The notes beneath the pieces were generated by a model, which was not told where the DNA came from, searched no databases, and saw nothing but the letters and a program-made list of their open reading frames with translations. From Pezicula radicicola (lineage: Eukaryota; Ascomycota; Leotiomycetes; Helotiales; Dermateaceae): DNA of 64,000 bases. The translations under genes and the position numbers were made by a program. Below are positions 36,466 to 46,988 of this stretch, in pieces (within the stretch, counting starts at the first letter, position 1; the number at the start of each line of letters is the position of its first letter). Location: contig PDUO01000091.1 in assembly GCA_003008705.1 (NCBI GenBank), positions 65,131-129,130 on the forward strand, written 5' to 3'.

Positions 36466-37796
36466 ATGAATCCTCTCCGCATCCTTCGGACTCAGTCTCT
36501 GAGGCCCTTCCTCACGCTTTCCCTTCTATCTCTGTGCTCGGTCACCGCGGCCGATGACTGCCAACCTTCCACGTGGGCATGGAATGCTCGACGCGCCGAG
36601 CCCGCTGCTTCCGTCTTCACTTCAAACGCTACTACATCGCTAAAAAGTGCCAGCGTAGCAGCCCAAGCTGATGGGGATATTCAGCCCGGAGAAGTCAACT
36701 GTCGCTACTGGTCTAAGACTTCTGCAGATGTCAACTACTACACATGTACTTCGCTGGCTGATAGATACGACACTACTTTTGAGATATTCTTCATTCTGAA
36801 CCTAGATATAGATCTAGATTGTGGTAATATTCAGCCGAGTACAAAATATTGTGTTGAAGGATGTAAGTGCTCAGAGAAACTCCATATTGACAAAGAGATT
36901 TCAATGCTGCAACGCTGAGACATTTACCTGTGGGAACACAATGTAAGTTGTCGATTGAAAACCTGTTTTTGAAATATTACGTATGCTAATAAGTAACCTT
37001 TAGTGCAGACTGTGCCCCCGGAACTTGCTACGAGGGGGCCTGCTCAGGAAACGACATCTATAGCACTGATGGTACCTGCGGTTACGAGTATGGCCATCGT
37101 CTATGTACTGGGAAATGGGGCAATTGCTGTGACATAAATGGCGCGTGCGGCAACAGTTCCGATTTTTGCAGCACAGATGTTTGTCAGTTAGGAAATTGCA
37201 CGAGACCTATCACCACTCCGTCTCCTGTAACGACAACCAGCCACTCCTCATCTTCGTCTTCAGTTATTACAACTAGCGGTCCTACATCCACGTCCTCGTC
37301 ATTAACAACTACTAGCCGTACAACTACAAGCCTATCAGCTCTGCCTTCTTGTAGCCAGACTTGCTTCAATAATATACTTGCTCAATACTCGGCTCTCGGA
37401 TGCAGTCGCGCAGATTCCTATTGTCTATGCAGCAACGTCGATTTCAGCAATGGCCTACGTGACCGCTCGAACGGGGCTTGTGGCACTGCTATAGCCAGTA
37501 CAGCGATCGCTTACGGCAGTGGATACTACGCGAACGCAGCAGCTACGCACACGGCAACGACAACGGCGACCGGAATAGCCTCTTTGCCTTCTTGTGGCCA
37601 GACTTGTTTTAACAATATGCTTGCTCAGTACTCTGCTCTGGGATGTGCCTCTGCTGCACCTAGCTGCTTGTGCCAGAATGCCAACTTTGGTTATGGTTTA
37701 CGTGATTGTTCCAATGGCGCTTGCGGGACTACAGTCGCGAGCACTGTCATTGCCTTCGGGAGCTCGTACTGTGCCTTGGCGACTGCAGCTTCATAA
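36466..37796 (+). CDS. Secreted LysM, chitin-binding and tandem CFEM protein
   Basis: The start MNPLRILRTQSLRPFLTLSL is a clear signal peptide. A LysM-like region follows (NCRYWSKTSADVNYYTCTSL...NLDIDLDCG...YCVEGC). After intron(s) comes a type-1 chitin-binding domain (DGTCGYEYGHRLC, GNCCD, GACGNSSDFC), a Ser/Thr-rich linker, and two CFEM-like repeats starting LPSCSQTCFNNILAQYSALG and LPSCGQTCFNNMLAQYSALG. One fully in-frame model is 36466-36862, 36898-36942 and 37009-37796 (409 residues), using a very short 35-bp first intron. The alternative acceptor at 37003 keeps a more Cys-rich stretch but then needs a frameshift upstream. Repeat 2 has eight cysteines but no Asp before the fourth. Repeat 1 has that Asp but lacks two cysteines (Arg and Tyr instead). 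The role would be chitin binding at wall or host surface. Confidence 0.72.
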
Positions 37797-38642
37797 ACGG
37801 AGTAGTCTTCAGGGAATAAATTGATGATGTTGTCTGTTCTATGTTTGATGTGGGTTTAGGTGTAATTATAGCTCGATTGTCTACTCGTTGGGATACAAAA
37901 ATATACGTTTTCTTTCACTTGGTACTGAAATTGTGGTCATCTTAAGAAATATGAAAGAATCAAGTTTTGAAATATCATAGGCTGCTGTAAGTAGAATCAA
38001 CGCGATATATACTTTACTCAAATACGCTCTGATCTAACTTCATGAAGGAGTCGGGGGACAATTCTGCGGCACGTAAATTTCTTACTCGTTTATAGATACA
38101 GTCGGACATGAAGTTTATACCAAGACTATCGTTCTACTTAGTTATAGTGCAATGCTACTTACTACCTTCTCAGTTGAGAAATATATCCTTTAAGCAGTAG
38201 CATCGTGCTCGCTTTGACCAAACTCAGTTTAAACACCTCACACCTCTCACTTATGCATCGGTTACATAGCTTGAACAGGGTCCGGATGTAACTCCTCACT
38301 AGCTAGCTGCGTCTTGCTTGGCACTCGTGGACTGCAAGCTTAGATGCGAATAGGATTACCATGGCTGACACAGTACGGTAGATGTAACAGGCACAGCCTA
38401 ACTAACGATGATCTATCTTGCGAGAGTAAATGAGGTCTCAAGCTGACCTGCGAAAGATGATTTACGAACGAACTAGCAACCTTTGGGGAACAATAAAGAG
38501 CTCAAGAGATTGCAAAACATGATATTGCGCAACGGATGAGCACAAATGCCTTGTGTCAAACTTTGAAATGCTATCAATTGGAATAATAACGACGTGGGAG
38601 ACCCAACTCCTCTGCCACAAGTCACTACTTCATCCATCTTTC
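37797..38642. other. Intergenic between convergent genes
   Basis: No coding motif or repeat is recognised. It separates the 3' ends of the LysM/CFEM gene and the minus-strand unknown. Confidence 0.5.
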
Positions 38643-39506
38643 CTATTCGACGTGTCCTCCTGCCTCAGATGTCTTGGCCTGCTCTTTGAAATATGCATCT
38701 AGATATAGGCGAGATTTGGCATTCCCTTTCTCATTCTGAATCCATTCCGCCTGCTTGTACATCTTCAACTTGTCCAGTCTATTTCCGACCATAAGCTTCG
38801 TCTCTGAGGGTAGAGATCTGCCTTCTTCCATCCCCATGGCCTCCAAAATGTCATCACGCAAGCTCATCAGCCAGGGGTGCACTGCGGAGACATAATCATG
38901 AACTGTGACAAACGATCCTACACTGGCCTTAACCACCAAACTGGCCTTCTTGCCACGAGGTCGCTTCACCCCGCAACACATCAACAAATGTTGCGGCCCT
39001 CCGTCGTACCCTTCCTCATCTTCTTTCGAATCATAATCGGGTAGAACTCCCCATTCGGCCCATTTTCTAGGATCGTGATCATCTGGACTATCCGAGGAGT
39101 CTCGGTAAGCTTCGTACCAATTCTCCTCCCATTTGTCGAGGTCTTCCACATGCACCGTTACGGATGAGACCTTGGGCTCGGTGAGTGGCATCTGGGAGAT
39201 CGGATTCCAGTTTCTGTCCTCAAAGTAGGTTTCAAGAGAGTCCGGATTATTGGTATTCTTCATGATCCAAATCGAGTTATTCAGGGGACCATCGACAGTC
39301 CAGAAGAGTCGTTGGGCATCAAGGGTAAGACGGACCGGTTGATGAGAACTGCGGAGCGTGTCAACCGAGGGTAGCTGTGATTCATTTGAGGAACACATTG
39401 TGATAGGAGATGATGTGTAGGCGATGGTTAAGATTTTTTGTGAGGTCGTTGGAGGAAGGTTGTGGTGGTTTGTTAAAAACCTGAGGTTTAGCGCCTTAGT
39501 AAGCAT
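38643..39506 (-). CDS. Unknown protein, single exon, intact
   Basis: A clean 287-codon frame that I cannot assign. It is Trp-rich and acidic in the middle (DKWEENWYEAYRDSSDSPDD, KWAEWGVLPDYDSKEDEEGY), then has a beta-like stretch (LLMCCGVKRPRGKKASLVVK, GSFVTVHDYVSAVHPWL). The C-terminus is Lys-rich and helical, with YLDAYFKEQAK. There is no signal peptide or membrane segment. The first 36 residues look like translated leader. The second Met (39398, MCSSNESQLPS), giving 251 residues, is an equally good start. The length of the open frame and balanced codon use in a decaying neighbourhood argue for a functional gene. Confidence 0.65.
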   Translation of the reverse strand: MLTKALNLRFLTNHHNLPPTTSQKILTIAYTSSPITMCSSNESQLPSVDTLRSSHQPVRLTLDAQRLFWTVDGPLNNSIWIMKNTNNPDSLETYFEDRNWNPISQMPLTEPKVSSVTVHVEDLDKWEENWYEAYRDSSDSPDDHDPRKWAEWGVLPDYDSKEDEEGYDGGPQHLLMCCGVKRPRGKKASLVVKASVGSFVTVHDYVSAVHPWLMSLRDDILEAMGMEEGRSLPSETKLMVGNRLDKLKMYKQAEWIQNEKGNAKSRLYLDAYFKEQAKTSEAGGHVE

Positions 39507-40144
39507 TATACTAAGCCACTCGGTAATATTCTAGCTGAACATCAAGGACGAGGGGTCTCTAAAACAGAGCTTTGCTAGGGTAGCTAAGTAGATATCAAGA
39601 GAACACCCGTCGGCTATCCAGCTTAGGAAAAGGCTCATCAAATGCTATGGTTGGGATGTTCTCATCTTCAGTTTCTTGTTACAGCCCATTATATTAATCA
39701 GCTTGCTGGAGGTCTTATAGATCGATGTTTAATGGAAGAGCAGGTTGTTCGGGATCTTGGTCAATGGCAGCCTGAAGCTAGAGGGTAAGGTTATTGATAT
39801 CCTGTGCTTGATATTAGCATTGTCCTAGCAGCATATGGGTAGACTAGCATACGATTTCATTCTCATCGAGAGGATCTTCTCTAGTGTATCTATCATCATC
39901 GTCATTATAATCGAGGCCCCTAGTAGAGTCGAAGCTTCCAGGGGAAAACTCATCATCAGCCATCTACCACTCTTCAATACCACCAGTAGCCTCACCAAAT
40001 GTACACTTTTGACCAATCTGGCTCACTACTCCGAATTGTGGCTCCTGAGATCTAACCTAGTCACCCTCACTATTACTACTCTGTAGCTAGTTCTATTAGT
40101 TCTAACTAGTGGTTTCTTGATTTTATCTAGTAACATCATTCAAT

Positions 40145-40228
40145 ATAGCAATATTGTAATACATATTGTTACAATATGATATTTCGATTCCTATATTGCA
40201 ATCAATATGATATTTGAAGTCCTATATT
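40145..40228. repeat. AT-rich direct and inverted repeat
   Basis: A 26-bp unit beginning CAATATGATATTT occurs at 40172 and again at 40203 with a few mismatches. Just before it, ATATTGTAA and TTACAATAT form a 9-bp stem. Confidence 0.6.
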
Positions 40229-40667
40229 ATATCATTGCAATATAATATCAATGTAGCCCATATCGTTTTAGTGGCACCTTCAGTGATGTGGAGTTGTGAT
40301 ACAGCATGGCAGGGGAATGTTGATGTGGGGAGATAGACAAGGCGGGAAGTTTTTGGAATTCGCAAAGGTGAGCGAGCTAAAGGTGCCAGGTTACATGAGC
40401 TCGCCTCTGCTTTTCTCATTCACTGTACTACAACGACCTCCTTTGCTGCAGCCAAAGTCAAGACATTCACTCTGTTTTTTTTCCCTCATTGTTTTTTGAA
40501 TGTAAAATTCTTATTCACCAGAAGCATCTCGGCTTTGAAATTCACTGATTGAGGGGGGTTTACCATCTATAAAAACCTCCTGCATTACTATCGCTTGACT
40601 TCTTCCTCTTAACATCAACATTAACACAACGTCTAGTTCGCTAGCGATCTTCAAAATCAATTATACC

Positions 40668-40823
40668 ATGTCTCCAAAGGAAGCCACGCCCGCTGAAGAA
40701 AGCCGTGGCCGTGGCCATGGTCGTAGTTGTGGTGAGTTCGAACACGAGATTGAGGTTCTAGTGGTTGGTAGTCCGGGTCGCCCACCCAATCCCCCTAGAG
40801 AAATGGCTCATCCTCCATATTAG
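40668..40823 (+). CDS. Possible 51-residue small protein
   Basis: ATG sits in a good fungal context (TTATACCATGTC) after a pyrimidine- and CAACATCA-rich leader with an upstream TATAAAA at about 40569. It reads MSPKEATPAEESRGRGHGRS and stops 31 codons later. No family is recognised. It may be the first exon of a larger decayed gene or a chance frame. Confidence 0.25.
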   Translation: MSPKEATPAEESRGRGHGRSCGEFEHEIEVLVVGSPGRPPNPPREMAHPPY

Positions 40824-41239
40824 AGTATAGATGTAATAAATTATAGGGCTATAAAACAATGTTTAAACAATAAAAAGGTTATCACTTTTTTAATATCTTA
40901 GAATATTTAGGGCCTTGAGAATTTGCGACGTTGCGGTAAAGTCCTGCTTGAGGCTACGCTCTCATTCATTCGTGTTAGGATAATTATGGCCAAGGGACCG
41001 GTACCCAAGAAATACAACGTTTAAAAAGACAAACTAAGTGAAAGTCAGATGTTAGTAAAGTTGTCGCAGCGAGTCATTTTGCTGCAGCAGGATAGAAAGT
41101 CCAGCAGGAATTGTGGCCACAAGATGGTCTTTGAAGGAGCTATCATAACCATTGTTTTTGGATAAGAAAATCCGTGCACATATAATGTCAGTAAACTCGT
41201 CTTTTTTCCCCTCTACTATACACTACCATACACCACCAA

Positions 41240-42888
41240 TCACTCTATCTGCGTAGCCCCAATTTTCTCCTTATCAAACCCTTCCATAGCCGCCGCCGCC
41301 GCCACTGGATCCTCCAGCGCATGCGGAACAACCTGATCACCAAACAAAGCATCCATCTGCTCCAGTGTCCTGCCCTTCGTCTCAGGGAAAAATAAAGCAT
41401 AGCAAACAGCAGCCACGATATTAAAAACGAAAAAGGCGTAGAAATATCGGAATCCCACGGCTTCAAGAGCAATAGGAGAGATCTGGCCAATGACCAAGCC
41501 GATACTCCAGTTGGCAAGCGTAGAGATCGAGTTGCCCCTTGCACGGATCTCAACGGGGAAGATTTCTGCCGGGTACACCCAGCTGATGACTCCAGTAAAG
41601 GTGAAGAAGAAGGGGTTGAATACGAAGTTCATGGCGACCATAGCGCGGAGCGCGTTAGAGTTGGTGGTCTGAGTATCGCCTGTGTGGACGAAATACTGGC
41701 TCAGGACAGCATTGACGACCAGGGCGCAGCCCATTCCGGTCGCGGAGAAGACCATGAGCTTGATGCGACCGAGACGTTCCAAGAAGTAGAGAGCCATAGA
41801 GCATTCTACCACCGACAGGGCTCCGGAGAGACCGATGATAAGGAGAGAATCGCGGGTGTTGAAACCCAGAAGTTGGTAGATGGTGACTCCGTAGTAATTG
41901 ATGACATTAATGCCGGAAAGTTGACCAAAGGCTTGAATTCCCACTCCAAGGAGAAGTCTCTTTCTCCAAGATGGCTTTGAAACAAGGCCTTTCCACGAGC
42001 GCACTGCGACAGTCTTCTCGGCAATAATGGTATCGCGAATTTCACGGTATTCCAGTTCCAGATATTCCTCGTTGTTTCCGTTACTGTGGAGTCTGCGGAG
42101 GGATTCTCGAGCTTCCTCATACCTCTCTTTCTCCATGAGCCATCGAGGGGACTCCTGAAGAAACCAGATTCCAAAAACTAATCCAAGACCAGGGAAAACT
42201 TGGAAGGCTAATGGGAAGCGCCCTGGCGGCATGTAAGCATTCATCTTGTACGGGGTCGAGATTCCTTACATTGGAAGGAAGTGTCGACATAATTACAGCC
42301 ATAACCGATCCACTGAGCGAAGAGGAAACCCCAGCTCAACATCCATTGTAAGAGGCCGCTTAATGCTCCTCGATAGGCTGCCTCAGCAATTTCCGACTAT
42401 GTATATCAGTAAATGTAGGTAGGAGTGGCGTGGTCATGTCGGATACTCACACAGTACATAGGGACAATAGCAGACAAGATACCCACTGAAATACCAGCAA
42501 TCACGCGGCCGGCGATCAGCATACCCACCGTCGCAGCACCAGCTTGTAGAGCGCAGCCGAAGGTCGAGAGTAAACCACCGACGAAAATGGTCTTCTTGCG
42601 GCCCAGACTGTCACCTAGCCATGAAACAGACAGAGCACCAATGATGGCGCCACCAGTAAATCCCGACACTATCCCGCCGGTTGTTGCAGCATCGGGTTTT
42701 CCGAAGTATTCGATAAACTGTGGCTGTCCGATGGTTGAGGTGATGATACCACTGTCATACCCGAAAAGAAACCCTGTGGCAGAGAAGTCAGCACTCATCC
42801 CAAGTCAACTTTTTCCAAAGCAGTTGTTGAGTTGCATACCGCCAATGGCAAGGAAGATTCCCGACCCGATTGTCACGGCTTTCCCCAT
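41240..42888 (-). CDS. MFS sugar porter (hexose/pentose transporter-like)
   Basis: Four exons (42840-42888, 42451-42773, 42270-42396, 41240-42222) join in frame to 493 residues, with 66, 54 and 47 bp introns. Twelve hydrophobic segments fit the sugar porter family. Signatures visible are FLFGYDSGIITS in TM1, DSLGRKK in loop 2-3, GRVIAGISVGILSAIVPMY, FLQESPRWL before the central loop, QLSGINVINYYG in TM7, ERLGRIK and PETKGRTLEQMD after TM12. It is a plasma-membrane proton-coupled or facilitative sugar carrier; substrate cannot be read. It is intact, unlike most neighbours. A D-xylose reductase lies 4 kb to the right on the same strand with only relics between, so a pentose substrate is possible but unproven. 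Confidence 0.92.
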
Positions 42889-44055
42889 GGTGATGGATGA
42901 TGTCCTTTGTGAGTTGGAAAAAGACGAAGAATGAGATGCGCCGAGAATGTCAGTCGCTCTTATACACAGACAGTAGGTGAGAAGAGATAGATGGCCGAGA
43001 CATTAATCAAGACGACAGAAAAGTCGTGGCCAACATAGTTGGAGATCTACGAAGGTACTGGGGGTAATGTTTTGTTTTACTCACCACCTTCGGGGCAAAA
43101 TACAGGGGGGTGCTGGCCGGGGTGCATTCTTCGGTGTCCACCTCGAATTGGTGGTAGGGAATAAGCTGGTAATAATTATTCTGCCTGGCATAAACCCCTG
43201 TATAGCGGTGAGTGAAAACTTACCACCGGCACACCTTCGTAGAGCCATGGCATGACAGAAACGAGCAGAGACGCAGGCTAGATCGCGTGCAGATTCCGCT
43301 TTGGATGATCAGGCGAGGAGCGGAGAAGCAGCCTTTGCTTGGGGGGCTACAAGTAGTTAGCCAGGCTGGGGACGGCAGTGGGGTGCAGGGTGCAGGGGTT
43401 GTGGAGTTTTGTAGGAGTTGTGGAGTTTTGAGGGGGCGAAATGAAAGGGGCATATGGTCGGGTCGAGTCAGGTCGGGCCAGCATTATTCCGTACCATATT
43501 ACCATATATTCTATCTATTCCTTCCAGTTGTTCGCATATGGCAGTCGGAGCCACTCTCCCTACCCCGACTAGACCTTAGCGTCTCAACTAGCGAGGTCCC
43601 CGAGCACCATCACTCACCTCACATTATCAAGTGCTTCCAACTTCCACTTTCAGACGTCCACAACAACTTGTGTGATGTGACTACACCTACAATACCGATA
43701 TTTACCAAAAGTCATCTTCACACTGCTCTGCTACCTCATCGGTTCCCCATATAATCCCCCTTGTCCATCCATTCCTGCTGTAAACCTCCCATATTCCAAC
43801 AATAGCACCTGGTTGAATTTGATCCAGTGAAGACGAAACTTCCGAAGCAGCGTCTCGAAGACCACAAAGATCAGAGGTGCAATGGGCATGGCAGCCATTA
43901 GTATTGCTCGTTGGCGTTATACGATGAAATAGTCCCCCGAACACTCGGAATGGTTCAATCGCGATAGATTTATCTTATCCGGTGGTAAAAACAATCTGAA
44001 CTTCCTTCTGTTCTATAGCGTCGTATGTATCTGACATTTTAAAAGCTATACCGGT
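42889..44055. other. Intergenic upstream of sugar transporter
   Basis: A long plus-strand frame (43212-43754) has no motif and a low-complexity look; I do not accept it as a gene. The interval probably contains the sugar transporter promoter. Confidence 0.45.
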
Positions 44056-45423
44056 TTGTTTCAGTATACCTTTCTTCATTTGGCGGGGTATAAGTATATG
44101 ACGATAGATGAACTCAAAAACCTACCCCTCCGCATCCCGAGAATCGTTTTGTCCAGGGCACCCAGAGATAGAGCATATTGGAATCGAAGTCACAACCGGT
44201 CCGCTCGGTCAAGGAATCGCAAATGCGGTCGGAATGGCTATGGCGACAAAGCACCTAGCAGCGACATACAACCGACCCGGCTTCGACATCGTAAACAACA
44301 CAACCTAGTGCATGACTGGCGACGCATGCCTGCATAACTTGCGACGAGAGTGTTGACGTTGCCAACACGGAGGATATCAAAGCGAAGATGGCAGCGAGCG
44401 GATGGAACGTCATTGAAATCATGAACGGGTCAAACGGCGTACAAGCTATTACGGACGCTCTATGTGCGGGTCGAGAGAGCAAGGACAAACCAACTTTCAT
44501 CAACTGCCACACCGTGATCGGTATAGGGAGCGCGGTTGCGGGAGATACCAAGGCACACGGTGCTGCCTTTGGGAAAGTAGATGTGAAAAATATCTACAAA
44601 GCTTTCGGCTTCGATCCCGAAGAGTGGTTCAATGTTTCGGACAAAGTATATGAATTCTTCGGCAAGGGCCGCCATTCTCGCACTGATTTGGTGGATCAGT
44701 GGGAATCTCTACTGAGTTCTTACTGCCAGGCTTATCCGGATTTGGGAGCTGAGTTGCGCCAGAGGATTAAAGACGAGCTTCCTAGCAACTAGGAAGACCT
44801 CATCCCGAAATCGTTCCCTACTTCAGAAACGGCAAGTCGAAAATCTGTAGGTCTAGTATGCAACCCTCTTGCCCAAGGAATTCCGAAGTTTATGGTGGGA
44901 ACTACAGACCTTTTACCTAGTGTTCATATGAGCTGGCCTGTAAAAGTGGATTTCCAAACTGTAAGCACCGATATCAGTTCTTGTATCCTGGCCTAGAGGA
45001 CTAGCGTTTACACAGCACTTACGTCTTCCGTAAGATAGGGGCACAACCGTAACGCTAATCGGTGTTAGTACCGAAATTTGCTTTGCTGTCAAGGGTGCTA
45101 ACGAGCTAGCATGATTCTATCGTTAGCTTCCCGTACCAAAGATTATTTAAAGAGTAGAGCCGCGAGTACAGGAGATCGGTCTTGCAGCCCATAGCAACAC
45201 TAGTAATAGTCATCGAGGTGTACTGTACACCACAAACAGATGGGAGCGTTACACCATTGCAAGTATCTCAATGAAGACCTTTGGGAAGACCTTGCCCAGG
45301 AAAGATGTATACAGGCATTTCGGATTCAAGGGCAAGGAGATAGGGGGTAAGATTGTGGTCCATCTGGAGGATATTGAGCCAGAGCGGGAGCGGGCTTTCA
45401 AGCACGAGTTCACGGAGCTTTGA
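44056..45423 (+). pseudogene. Transketolase/dihydroxyacetone synthase-like relic
   Basis: The TPP-binding N-terminal domain is plain: MTIDELK, then [20 protein letters not shown] and [19 protein letters not shown] and an internal deletion follow at about 44308-44350 (TGDACLHN, then VDVANTEDIKAKMAASGWNV). DKPTFINCHTVIGIGSAVAG and GAAFGKVDVKNIYKAFGFD continue to 44792. The pyrimidine-binding domain is almost wholly missing. The last 60 residues reappear at about 45240-45423 (MKTFGKTLPRKDVYRHFGFK...ERAFKHEFTEL). Active enzymes of this family move two-carbon units between sugar phosphates in the pentose phosphate pathway or fix formaldehyde in methylotrophs; this copy cannot fold. It is probably a decayed duplicate. 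Confidence 0.88.
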
Positions 45424-45839
45424 TTGTCGCCTTATAGATAGATAGATGCATATAGATTAAAACGATAGATCATCTTTGTTATATCCCTAGTCCTCTCTCA
45501 GATCTCTAACTCTCCAAGTTCCACTCCACTGAGTTACCGCTTCGATCTTTTTGATAAGGTCTACAAGCTATCTATACTTAGCAGGATGGCTAAGCAGCCT
45601 GCCCCCAAGCTAGAGAGGCTAGATTGCATTGTTCAAGCACCTATGATAGGAATTCGTTAACGAAATCCCACATATTCGATAGGCATACCATAAGCAGGAC
45701 CCTACATAACCCATGTCACGTGTGTTAACACGCAGTGGTTTGATGTCGAGCAGCAGCAAGCAAGACGTGTGATATAGCTGATTCGAAGAGATCGCACAAG
45801 GGGCAGCAAAGAGAATAAACGGGGAAGTCCCGCGTTGAG
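45424..45839. other. Spacer between transketolase and transcription factor relics
   Basis: The two relics face each other here (tail to tail). A short GATA repeat (GATAGATAGAT at about 45436) is present and nothing else is recognised. Confidence 0.45.
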
Positions 45840-46745
45840 ACTACCTCTCATCACCTACAAAGTCCAACTCTAGCATCTCGGCGGGTCTGTTCTTCGCCCA
45901 GCCTTGCATCTCAGTCCAGAGATTGTGCCACGAGTAGATAAGGGGCTCTTTGTTAATGCTAGGTCTTTGGACTTCATCCTCTGTTGTCCGGGTCTAGGCT
46001 AGGTGGCATACGCGAGCACAGAGCCAGACGGTGTAGTTGGCGTACATGTCTGCATTTCTAGAGGTGCAGAAGAGAGTCTCTGCTTAAGAGGGTGCGCCTA
46101 CATTAGGAGGGAGCCAGTTCTCGAGAGCTAGGACGGAGATTTGATCCCCTGCTAAGATGATGGCTGCACACAAATCTAGAGTCTGCATTAGCCATGAGAA
46201 CAAGGAGGTATGTTGAGTTACAGCCAGCGCGTAACAGCAGCACGAATGTCAGTTTAATAACATAACGTACCCATTCTTGCGTAGCATCAAAACACTCCTT
46301 GGGGAATCCCAGTGCTAAAGCCGTGGACTCCATAAGATTCAAATAGAGCCGCACATCCATCCAGATAGTTCCTCTAATTCCGTGGCGCGGCAGACATTAT
46401 CTCTAAACAACAAAGAATGACACACGCGGCTAGAACGTTAGGATCTCGCGCTTGAGGCTGCGTTGTCAACGATCTGATGGCTCCTTGGTAAAGCTATAGG
46501 CTGTTATAATCTCCCTGCAGCTTCTTCTGCCGCCGCTCCATCTGACGTGCCGAGATGGCAAGTATCGCGTAAGTCAATGGGGTCGACGTCTTCGCAAGCA
46601 GAGGGACCTGCTTCCTAAACGCCTGCTCCGCATCGAACATGTCCAGCCACGGCGCGACCTCATTGATGTAGTTTTTCAACAAAATGACAGGAACACCTGT
46701 CGATACCACGGCCTTGATATACGACCCGAATCTCGCCGTCCCTAC
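45840..46745 (-). pseudogene. Fungal-specific transcription factor domain relic (Zn2Cys6 regulator C-terminus)
   Basis: Minus-strand pieces match the regulatory middle domain of Zn2Cys6 proteins: NYINEVAPWLDMFDAEQAF and LLAKTSTPLTYAILAISARQ at 46709-46500, then DPNVLAACVILCCLEIM and LDGCAALFESYGVHGF near 46440-46320. The closing block LIYSWHNLWTEMQGWAKNRP lies near 45920. Stops and frame changes lie between the pieces. No zinc cluster is found upstream. It may once have regulated a sugar or metabolite gene nearby. Confidence 0.75.
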
Positions 46746-46988
46746 ACAATTGTTGGACTTGAGGCGCTCTAATTCACATGAGTTGGAGTATTACGAAGGT
46801 GCTAAATTGTGATAAGACATACTGCCAGTGAAATGTATCTTTTTGTCTCAACTCGAAAAGGGCGCTGTTGTGAGACTTCCCTACTGAGCACGGGATCGCT
46901 TCACAACAGTGTCAAGGAGAACTTCTTATTGTAATCGCATTTTGATGATTATTGACAACTAAGGTAGAAGCATTACAGATCTCATCGC

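Larger units (their letters stand above)
39507..41239. other. Intergenic, mostly empty
   Basis: Apart from the short direct repeats near 40.2 kb and the 51-codon frame at 40668, nothing is recognised. It holds the 5' side of the minus-strand unknown gene and the 3' side of the sugar transporter. Confidence 0.45.

Noticed and set aside
43212..43754. Plus-strand 180-codon frame
   Set aside because: Composition is low-complexity and motif-free and it lies in the expected upstream region of the sugar transporter.
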